Origin: Paulinella micropora
Taxonomy: Eukaryota; Cercozoa; Imbricatea; Euglyphida; Paulinellidae
Direction of reading: 5' to 3'
Assembly (NCBI GenBank): GCA_019918135.1
Contig: WBZZ01006779.1
Coordinates: forward strand, 42,501 to 106,500
Length of the DNA: 64,000 bases
Part shown: one piece after another, positions 9,949 through 16,695 of the stretch
Layout of the letters: every line of letters starts with the position of its first letter
Position numbering within the stretch: position 1 is the first letter of the stretch
Position numbers and translations under genes: made by a program
The notes under the pieces: generated by a model
What the model was told of the DNA's origin: nothing
The model's input: the letters and a program-made list of their open reading frames with translations, nothing else
The model's database searches: none

Positions 9949-11654
9949 CAGGCCGCGCTTGCGACAGGCCGCTTGCGACAGGCCGCTTGCGCGGCCTGAG
10001 CGATAGAGGCCGCGCTAGCTAGAGGGGGGGCTGCGATCCAGGCATTTCTCAGGACGCCAGAGTCTCGGGCCGAAGCCTCGGAGGTTTTCAACGTGGAGTA
10101 GTGCAGCAGCACCAACGTAATTAGTTCCATCGTCATTTCGCACAGAATGGAATGCAGTGTATCTGACTTAGCACCACGGAAAATGTGTTCTGTCAATTCC
10201 AGCAGATCCCAGTTATTCTCTTCCAATGTCAGAAACCCTTGATCTGGGGGTCCGATTAGCAAACCCAGCTTCTGCAGCCGCGATCCTGGGAGTTGAATTC
10301 GTTCTGTAGCCTCGTAATCCTTCCAGTATTTTGGTACGAGTATGTTCTTGTCCCAACGTGTGCCACATCTGACAAGATAGCAATACCAGTAGTAAACGGG
10401 GCTATGTATCCTTTGTTGCATTAACACATCCGCGCACCAAATTGCTGCAACCCTGTGCACTATCTCAGATGTGTTTTCGAAACAATCTTTTATCACGCCT
10501 ACTACGGTGTTGAAAGGCAACCACTCAAAGCCTAGGCTGTCTACGGAGCCTAACATTCCGCACCAACCGCAGTAGAAGGACATTGCATTCAGAAACGCTA
10601 CTACTTGCTCCACCTTGGGCATACGCAGACCTGGGTTCGAACGCCGAAAACCATAGAAATTAAACATGAAAGTATTGTGATGGGCCGAGCGATGGTCTAT
10701 TTTGGAGTCGGCCGGAGCTGGTTCAACAAACAGCATCCGCTTGTTGTCAAAGTCAATCGCACGCAGCGCTTGCTTGCTTGTTGAGTACAGGTAGTTCTGT
10801 GCAGCTGAATCTATCGCCACAAAGCGATTTGTCTTCAACACAGCTAGCTCAATCCCGGCGTCTCGGATAATGGCATCGCAAATGGACTGCTTTGTTGTTT
10901 CATTGGGGTTTTGTAGTTGTGTAGATCGCAAGGACACACCGGCCACGGGCATGCACATCCAATAGCTATATTGGCCACTTCGACTGCTCCACGTCCGAAA
11001 CGCACGCAGAACCGTGGGTACAATACCCTTCGTCTCGTGATGCAGGTATAATTGCATGCTCACCTCAAGGAACACGTTGTTAGTCTCTGGTGCCGTCTGA
11101 ATTTGCTTGTTAATAGCAGGCGTGATTTCAATAGCAGGCGTGATTTCCTTGAATACCAGAGACTTTTTCCAGATGAAGACAAGGCTACGCTCTTCTATAG
11201 CTATATCACTGCTATTGATCAAGAACAAAGCTTGAAATCTGGCATTGGGACATTTCCCAATCACACAAGGTTTTTGGGCCCAGTCTTCTGCCACTGCTTG
11301 CAGCTCTACACAATCTTTATCGACTTCGCCTTCCCCGCGAGGCTCCATGTGTACTTGTTCAGTCAGCACCTTTGGAACATTGAACGTTTCATACGTTAAC
11401 TCTTTTTCCAGAACCTCTAAACCCCCCCGGGCAGTGCTTGCACTCTGATTGTCTTCAAAACAATCGTCACGGACTAACGGCGGGTTTCGTCCAAACACTT
11501 CCAGCCCGATCTTCCATAGCTCTGACGAGCGCCGCGAATAAAAAACCGGACGCGAATCATTAAGGGGCCCCTGCTGCTGCAAGGTTATATTCAGAGGGCA
11601 ATGCTTCTTGTGAGCACGCGGCATTTCCCGCGGGGCTCTCTTAGCACGCAGCAT
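9939..11654 (-). CDS. Divergent protein kinase-like protein (571 aa)
   Basis: The layout of a kinase fold can be followed: a beta3-like Lys in SLVFKEITP, an alphaC-like Glu in VFLEVSMQLYLHH, a hinge near YWMCMPVAGVSL, a catalytic-loop-like VAIDSAAQNYLY (Asp and Asn spaced as in HxDxxxxN, but His replaced by Ala), and AIDFD in place of DFG. The C-lobe is Trp- and Cys-rich and not recognised. It starts at ATG 11654; a second ATG ten codons later lies in the other copy of a 30-bp tandem repeat. The last 20 codons read through a palindrome array, so the C-terminus may be accidental. It overlaps the end of the plus-strand surface gene by 10 bp. Activity is uncertain. Confidence 0.5.
   Translation of the reverse strand: MLRAKRAPREMPRAHKKHCPLNITLQQQGPLNDSRPVFYSRRSSELWKIGLEVFGRNPPLVRDDCFEDNQSASTARGGLEVLEKELTYETFNVPKVLTEQVHMEPRGEGEVDKDCVELQAVAEDWAQKPCVIGKCPNARFQALFLINSSDIAIEERSLVFIWKKSLVFKEITPAIEITPAINKQIQTAPETNNVFLEVSMQLYLHHETKGIVPTVLRAFRTWSSRSGQYSYWMCMPVAGVSLRSTQLQNPNETTKQSICDAIIRDAGIELAVLKTNRFVAIDSAAQNYLYSTSKQALRAIDFDNKRMLFVEPAPADSKIDHRSAHHNTFMFNFYGFRRSNPGLRMPKVEQVVAFLNAMSFYCGWCGMLGSVDSLGFEWLPFNTVVGVIKDCFENTSEIVHRVAAIWCADVLMQQRIHSPVYYWYCYLVRCGTRWDKNILVPKYWKDYEATERIQLPGSRLQKLGLLIGPPDQGFLTLEENNWDLLELTEHIFRGAKSDTLHSILCEMTMELITLVLLHYSTLKTSEASARDSGVLRNAWIAAPPLASAASIAQAAQAACRKRPVASAACYG
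9949..10015. repeat. CAGGCCGC palindrome array
   Basis: Two CAGGCCGC-TTGCGA half units are followed by a full hairpin CAGGCCGCTTGCGCGGCCTG at 9979-9998. It lies between two convergent stop codons and could act as a transcription end or recombination site. Confidence 0.7.
11112..11147. repeat. 18-bp tandem duplication inside the kinase-like gene
   Basis: AATAGCAGGCGTGATTTC occurs twice head to tail and adds six residues (EITPAI repeated) next to the putative beta3 Lys. It keeps the frame. Confidence 0.85.
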
Positions 11655-11672
11655 TTCCTGCGGGGCTCTCTT
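11613..11672. repeat. 30-bp tandem duplication at the kinase-like gene start
   Basis: Two copies differing at two positions, each containing a CAT (minus-strand ATG), so either copy can supply the start codon of the 9939-11654 gene. Confidence 0.85.
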
Positions 11673-11682
11673 TTATTAATCA

Positions 11683-11704
11683 TCAGGCCGCTTGCGCGGC
11701 CTGA
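11683..11704. repeat. CAGGCCGC hairpin upstream of kinase-like gene
   Basis: Nine-base arms TCAGGCCGC/GCGGCCTGA with a TTGC loop; same element as at 9979-9998, 11864-11883 and 60058-60077. Confidence 0.8.
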
Positions 11705-12582
11705 ACGGGAAAGTGAGGGGGCGCGGGGGCCTGCCGCCCCCCTTCCCCCGCCCATCTCTTCCTCCCGTTCTTGCAGCAGGTTCGCTTGCCGTCCCGCCCA
11801 TTGGATCTAGTGACGTGCACGTCGTTGCTAAGACTGATTTTTACGTATCTTTTGGGCACGTCCCAGGCCGCTTGCGCGGCCTGAGCCGCGCAAGCTGTTC
11901 AAAATCGTGAGCTTTAATTAAACAACCATGAAATGACGAACAAGGGGAGAGAGTCGGCAGTGGTAAAAGTTCTGCTGCTTCAAGGCACTTTAAAAAAGAA
12001 CGCTCCTTCAAACAAAAGCAGGCCCAAAACCCAAGGCTCCCCCGTGGCAGTGGGTATGGCAGCCGCCCCACCGTCCACTACCACTGGGGTGCCCGTTGTC
12101 CCCCCTCAGATCCACACGTAGGAAAAAAGCAAGCCATGCAGTGGATATGGCCGAAATAGATGAGTCTGACCACTTGCCTCTGATACACAGACTATTGCAT
12201 TTTTCGGCCCCTCTCTTCGGAAGCCACCCGCGGTAGCACGGGGGCCCCGCCCCTCCTCTCCTCCCCCTTCCTTCCCCCCCCCCCTCCCCCCCTTCCTTCC
12301 CCCCCTTCCTCTCCCTCCCTTCCTCCCTCTTTCTCCCCCCCCCTCTCTTTTCTCCCTCCCTCTCCCCCCCCCCTCTCTTTTCTCCCTCCCTCTCCCCCCC
12401 TCCCCTTTCCCCTCTCCCTCCCTCCCCTTCCCCCTCTCCCTCCCTCCCTCTCTCCCCCCCCCCCCCTCTCTTTTCTCCATCCCTCTCCTCTCTTTAAAAT
12501 ACAAAAAAAAAAACGCTAACGCTCCTTCAAAAAAAGCAGGCCCAAAACTCAAAAACCACCCCCCCCCCCCGGCATTGACACC
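11705..12582. other. Gene-free region with a degenerate copy of the primase 5' end
   Basis: A third palindrome lies at 11864-11883. From about 11998 to 12090 the DNA repeats the stretch just upstream of and into the primase gene (12515-12610), sharing CGCTCCTTCAAA, AGCAGGCCCAAAAC and an ATGGCAGCC start followed by a Pro/Ser/Thr-rich start of reading frame. The copied frame stops at 12119-12121. From 12244 to 12490 there is an almost pure C/T tract. A reading frame of 62 residues at 11933-12121 contains the copied codons but is not a convincing gene. Confidence 0.55.
11864..11883. repeat. CAGGCCGC hairpin
   Basis: Perfect copy of CAGGCCGCTTGCGCGGCCTG in the gene-free stretch between kinase-like gene and primase. 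Confidence 0.8.
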
Positions 12583-14283
12583 ATGGCAGCCACCACGCCG
12601 TCCTCCTCTGCCTCCTCTGGCCCCTCGTCTAGGATTGGCCTGTTGCAAACAGAACTCCACGCCATCCTCACGCAAGCGTCGGCCCGCGTCTTCCGAGACC
12701 GCTTCGAGCCCAATTTCACTCTCATGTCCGGCGGCCGCCTGCACATCCTGCCTTCCGAGCGCGCTAGACTCAACACTTTGCTGCGCGTTCTCGTTTGCCT
12801 AGCTTGCCCCGGCCCCCCTCTTGTCGAAGTCTTGCACATGCCGTTCTGTAAGCTCGTCATCGATCTCGACTCCAAACAGACCCCACAGCTCTCGCCCGCA
12901 CGGTTCGGCCAATTCATGCGCGCCTTCCTGGCCGTGCTGGCTTCCCTGGTCATCTCGCGCCTCGTCGCGAGCGGCTGGGACCCCGCGGCCGCGCGGGCTG
13001 CCTGTACCTGCCATGTCTTGCAGTCGCACGGCCCTGCGTCCAAGTTCCAAGTCGAACACCTCGAAGACGGCTCGCGCTCGCGCAAACTCGTCCAATTCGT
13101 CAAGCTGTCCTTCCACCTAGTCTTGAGCGGGCTGGCTCTCCACTGGGCAGACGCCGGCCTCTTGGTCCAGGCCGCCGCCCGCGCCTTCCCGCTACACTTC
13201 TCAGATTACCCAGATCTGCCCCTCGAGTCCGTCGTAGACCTCTCCATCTACAAACAAAAAGCAGGCTGCCGTTTTGTGTACTGCGACAAAGCAGAACGAC
13301 GCCTCTGCGAGGGCTGCTTCCAACAGGACGGGCCTCCACCCCCACACTGCCCCTTCAACAAAAACTGCCACACGCACGTCTCCGCCCGCCGACCCATCCT
13401 CCCTCTCGGCGTCTTCAGTCCGCTACCCAGCCCGCTAGCGGGGGGCATGCCCCCCGCGCCCCCCCTTCCGGCTCACGCCACCGGGTCGAGCTCTGCTGCT
13501 GCCCCCTGCACCTGCGACGGGGTGGGCAGGGGGGCGGGGGGTCCTGCTTGTCTAGTCCGACATTTCGGCTTTACCCCAGCCATTAGCCTCAGCGAGGCCC
13601 AACTCGACGAGTTTACTGCTTCCGCCAGCGTTGGCGACTGCGAGGGTGCCCCGAGCGCCCCGGCCTGGCAAGAGCAGGATGCGTCTGCGCGTTTCAAGCG
13701 CCCCCCACCCGCTGCTGCTCCTGCCCGGCAGCAGGGTCGCGCCTGTGCACCTCGGGCGGGGGGCCGTCGACGCGCTGCGTCGTCGCAACCCCCGGCCGAG
13801 GGCTCTGCTGCTGCTCCCGAGCGCGCCGAGGGCGCAGCAGTAGAGTCAGAGCGCCCCGCTAGGCCCCCCGGCGTGCTTCCGCGCCTGGCTTGGGGGCAGG
13901 CCCTTCCCGGGAGTGTTGCCCTCGCTCAGCCGCCAGGCCTGGCTTCTGTCACGTTTGGCGGCCGAACAGACCAAAAGCAGCTGGTGCAGCTCCTTGCCGC
14001 GCACTTGGCCCCCTACCTAGGGGACAAGTGCAAGTTCCAGGCCGTCGCCTGGCAACCTGGTGGCTACATCCGGGGCTACACGGCGCCGGGCACCGCGCGG
14101 TGCCCCTTCAAAAGCGCTCGGGCCAACCAGCCACAAGCGCATGGCCGCAACCGCCTCCTTGTAATGCTGGGGCAGCACGTGCTAACCATTCGCTGCTTCA
14201 ACGGGGAATGTAGCAGCTGCTCGGGGGGGTTATATTTGCTTTATGCTACCCTTGTGTTCCAGGAACAAGCTCTGTCTCCGTGA
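12583..14283 (+). CDS. PrimPol/UL52-type archaeo-eukaryotic primase
   Basis: The three catalytic motifs of the AEP superfamily are in order: VIDLD (D94, D96), SFH (S176, H178) and VVDLSIY (D219), the last followed by CRFVYCDKAE with R230 where PrimPol has its FR-type motif. A Cys-rich knuckle (CEGC...CPFNKNCHTH) follows near residue 245. A 200-residue Pro/Ala-rich linker leads to a UL52/PrimPol-type zinc motif with C507, H520, C538 and C543. The protein should make RNA or DNA primers at a fork. The start at ATG 12583 is the first ATG after a long C run. The frame ends at 14283; just after the zinc motif a run of seven G (14223-14229) lies where a shift of one base would open a further 80 codons. 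The origin-binding helicase follows after the hairpin repeats. Confidence 0.8.
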   Translation: MAATTPSSSASSGPSSRIGLLQTELHAILTQASARVFRDRFEPNFTLMSGGRLHILPSERARLNTLLRVLVCLACPGPPLVEVLHMPFCKLVIDLDSKQTPQLSPARFGQFMRAFLAVLASLVISRLVASGWDPAAARAACTCHVLQSHGPASKFQVEHLEDGSRSRKLVQFVKLSFHLVLSGLALHWADAGLLVQAAARAFPLHFSDYPDLPLESVVDLSIYKQKAGCRFVYCDKAERRLCEGCFQQDGPPPPHCPFNKNCHTHVSARRPILPLGVFSPLPSPLAGGMPPAPPLPAHATGSSSAAAPCTCDGVGRGAGGPACLVRHFGFTPAISLSEAQLDEFTASASVGDCEGAPSAPAWQEQDASARFKRPPPAAAPARQQGRACAPRAGGRRRAASSQPPAEGSAAAPERAEGAAVESERPARPPGVLPRLAWGQALPGSVALAQPPGLASVTFGGRTDQKQLVQLLAAHLAPYLGDKCKFQAVAWQPGGYIRGYTAPGTARCPFKSARANQPQAHGRNRLLVMLGQHVLTIRCFNGECSSCSGGLYLLYATLVFQEQALSP

Positions 14284-14518
14284 GCGCACGCAAGTCGTGC
14301 TCCAGCCCGACCCGGGCCCCGATCCCGACGAACAAGCAGCCACCGTTCTTGTTCCCTCTGACGACAACGCTAGCCCCGAGCACGTCTCAGAGCAAAAACA
14401 GCCGGAAGAAAAACTGAGCGTCGAAGGCGACAATTCGCCTTCCGATACAGAAGAACAGAATTCCAGAGAAGAATTGGTGGAAACGTACTTGCAAAATCGA
14501 GGTAAGCACAAAAAATGA
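14229..14518 (+). other. Possible out-of-frame acidic tail of the primase
   Basis: In the frame next to the primase, open through the G run at 14223-14229, about 90 codons encode a Cys/Arg start (NKLCLRERTQVVLQP) and then an acidic Glu/Ser/Asp tail ending NRGKHKK. One G fewer in the run, or removal of the 34 bases 14229-14262 (GT...AG), would join it to the primase. An ATG at 14243 would also allow a separate 91-residue protein. GAG/GTAAGC at 14499-14507 resembles a 5' splice site. I favour a G-run frameshift. Confidence 0.4.
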
Positions 14519-14540
14519 AATTGTTTTTTATCTTCTGTAT
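14451..14540. terminator. Inverted repeat around the end of the primase region
   Basis: GATACAGAAGA near 14453 and TCTTCTGTATC near 14531 are perfect 11-bp inverted copies on either side of the acidic-tail stop. A separate hairpin CCTCGG-TTCCCG-CCGAGG lies near 14598. They may mark the transcript end; function is inferred. Confidence 0.35.
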
Positions 14541-14734
14541 CAGAAGGCCTGTTTTTCATTGCGATATCATGTTTGTGTGCGTGTGCTGAGTAGCTGCCTC
14601 GGTTCCCGCCGAGGAAGGCAAGCGCAGCAGCGGATCCGATGCAGCCGAGGTCCCCTTCGCTCTTCCCCTAAGCAAAAGACAGATAAATCACAAGTCGAGT
14701 TTCTAGGTATGAAAAAAAAGAAGTAAGCCTACCC

Positions 14735-15073
14735 TGCGCCGGCCCGGCGGCCGCCACCTGTGGAGTAGGGGAAACGGCCGCCGGGCCGGCGCTTGGCACC
14801 GGTGCCCTATTTCTGGGGGTGCAGTGGGTGGACGTTGCTATACTAAATATAGGGGATGTGTCCAAATGAGATGTGGCCAAGGGGGGTGCGCCGGCCCGGC
14901 GGCCGCCACCTGTGGAGTAGGGGAAACGGCCGCCGGGCCGGCGCTTGGCACCGGTGCCCTATTTCTGGGGGTGCAGTGGGTGGACGTTGCTATACTAAAT
15001 ATAGGGGATGTGTCCAAATGAGATGTGGCCAAGGGGGGTGCGCCGGCCCGGCGGCCGCCACCTGTTTCTAGGC
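14735..15073. repeat. 152-bp tandem repeats with GC hairpin: candidate replication origin
   Basis: Two full identical-looking units start at 14735 and 14887 and a partial third at 15039 (period 152). Each full unit has a perfect inverted repeat with 18-bp arms (GCGCCGGCCCGGCGGCCG; 14736-14753 with 14775-14792, and 14888-14905 with 14927-14944) and a 21-base loop, then the 12-bp palindrome GGCACCGGTGCC and an A/T-rich stretch GCTATACTAAATATA. Hairpin plus easily melted DNA between a primase and an origin-binding helicase is the layout of herpesvirus-like origins. The third copy stops inside the loop and runs into CTGTTTCTAG. Confidence 0.7.
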
Positions 15074-15120
15074 AGGATGAGCAGGGGTAGTCTTCTGGTT
15101 ATAACGGCATTGCTGACTAT

Positions 15121-16695
15121 ATGTGCGTGTGTTTGTGTAAGGAGGGGAAAGGAAAGACTCAGGCAGAGGAAGCCCCTCTTGTTACTCCGCATTGGCGCGA
15201 CTGGGTGCAGCCCCTGTGCAGAAGGGTCACTGCTTTGATTACGGCTTTGAACTGCAAGCTAACTCAGGCAGTGTCTGCCGTCATCGAGAGCACGGTGCAG
15301 CTGTCGGACCCCGGTAACTTAGAGACCGCTCCCATCAAACGATTCAAGGCGGTCCTCGGCGCGGGCTCTCTGTGCATTTACTCGTACAGGGCACAGCATA
15401 TTACACGGCACGCGGGGGAGGCGTATATCGAAGTTAAGATAGACGATGATGGGGAGGAAATCGTGATGCGAGGAAGCTGCTCCGTCTGCGATGCCGCGCG
15501 GGGGGCAGAGGATGAGCCTCCCGAACGCATGGTGGGCAAACTCCAGCCACGAAAGGAGAAGCAGGGAAACAAAAACAAGCCGGCGACGCCTGGAGAGGAA
15601 AAGCGGCGAGAGGGGGAGAAACTGCTGCTGTGGCGGATCGTGACCAACCTCAGGACCCGTCGGCTCTACGAAGTGCTCCCAAAGGCTGAGAGCCGCGGGT
15701 CTCTTGCGGTGGTTGAGGGTATCAGCGCTACGCGCGCAGATCCCCTCTGGACGACCAAGGGTCTTTGCGACTGCAACTGCGACTCGCAGTGCAAAGTTGA
15801 GATCAAGAAGGGGGACTTTTGGTGGAGCTGCAACGCCTGCGGGGCGCGGAGGTGCCTGGGGCAGCGGGTCAACCGGGGTGGTTCGATGCGCGACGCATAC
15901 GGGAGTATTGACGTGTGGAACGCGCTGCACGAGCCGGGGTCTCCACACGTGGCGAACGAGTGTATAACGAGAGAGGACGTAAACACCGAGTGGGCCGCGC
16001 CGTTTGGCATTACGAAAGTACACGACCTGCTACTGTTTCTCGAGCCTTGTGGGGCGGGCAAGACGTACCAGCTGCAAAAGGCGCTCAGCGCTCTGCTTCG
16101 CGGCACACAGCCGGAGGGCTGGACGGACCAGATGATAGAGGCGTTGCGGGATTGGTTGCGCGAGACGCAGCAACGGCAAGGCCCCGAGGTGGGGGTCCGA
16201 ATTGGCGCAATCGCAAGCCGCCTGACATACTGCCAAGCCTTAGCCAACAGGTTTCGGGAGTTTGGGTTTGTGCTAAAGCCCACGCCGGGGTCCGAGAGAA
16301 ATTACTGCATCTGGACCTATGAATCAATCTGGAACGTCACAGACCCAAGACGGCGCGTGCACAAGGAGGGGGAAGTGTACTATCAAATCCTCTTGCTGGA
16401 CGAGGTGGAGAGCCTGTTGCATCAAGCTGCACAGGGCCTGAACGCGCCTAAGGAAGGCGCTAATTTGCAGACGTTCGAGATGCTTGTGGCCTCTGCGGAC
16501 GTGATTATTGCGTTGGACGCATTTCTGTCTGTTCGCACGGTAGAGGTGCTGCTAGCCATGAAAAAGACGGTGAGCACGACCGCGGTTGCTGCGACAAAGA
16601 TGGAAACCATGAGGGCCACCTTGGTGTCCTTGAAGCGCACCACCTGTACTTTCTGTCCGGGTTCAAAGATGCGGAAGATGGCGTACAGGCGGTAG
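15121..16695 (+). CDS. UL9-like origin-binding helicase, C-terminal half lost
   Basis: Residues about 306-315 (LFLEPCGAGKT, K314) are Walker A, D427-E428 in LLLDEVESLL is Walker B, and ALDAFLSVRTVEVLL near 465-478 matches the conserved block after Walker B in Herpes_ori_bp proteins. The first 300 residues hold two Cys/His clusters (one ending CSVC; one CDCNC...CNACGARRC) and a Lys/Glu-rich linker; a primase-associated zinc-finger region is possible. Helicase motifs IV-VI and the DNA-binding half are absent. Similarity stops at about 16553, and the remaining 47 codons are antisense to the receptor gene. The start at ATG 15121 is uncertain; an upstream stop in frame lies at 15088-15090. A whole protein would unwind the origin; this one is probably inactive. 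Confidence 0.72.
   Translation: MCVCLCKEGKGKTQAEEAPLVTPHWRDWVQPLCRRVTALITALNCKLTQAVSAVIESTVQLSDPGNLETAPIKRFKAVLGAGSLCIYSYRAQHITRHAGEAYIEVKIDDDGEEIVMRGSCSVCDAARGAEDEPPERMVGKLQPRKEKQGNKNKPATPGEEKRREGEKLLLWRIVTNLRTRRLYEVLPKAESRGSLAVVEGISATRADPLWTTKGLCDCNCDSQCKVEIKKGDFWWSCNACGARRCLGQRVNRGGSMRDAYGSIDVWNALHEPGSPHVANECITREDVNTEWAAPFGITKVHDLLLFLEPCGAGKTYQLQKALSALLRGTQPEGWTDQMIEALRDWLRETQQRQGPEVGVRIGAIASRLTYCQALANRFREFGFVLKPTPGSERNYCIWTYESIWNVTDPRRRVHKEGEVYYQILLLDEVESLLHQAAQGLNAPKEGANLQTFEMLVASADVIIALDAFLSVRTVEVLLAMKKTVSTTAVAATKMETMRATLVSLKRTTCTFCPGSKMRKMAYRR

Noticed and set aside
12106-12744. Gly/Glu/Arg-rich minus-strand frame
   Set aside because: Antisense of a C/T tract and of the primase start; pure low complexity.
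14502-15071. Possible intron joining the primase tail to the helicase (GAG/GTAAGC ... TTTCTAG/G)
   Set aside because: Splice-like words are present, but the joined frame leads into a stop at 15238 and not into the helicase frame, whichever nearby AG is used.
15008-15238. Frame with a signal-peptide-like MSRGSLLVITALLTICACVC
   Set aside because: Overlaps the hairpin repeat and the helicase start, ends after 57 codons with no domain; chance hydrophobic stretch is likely.
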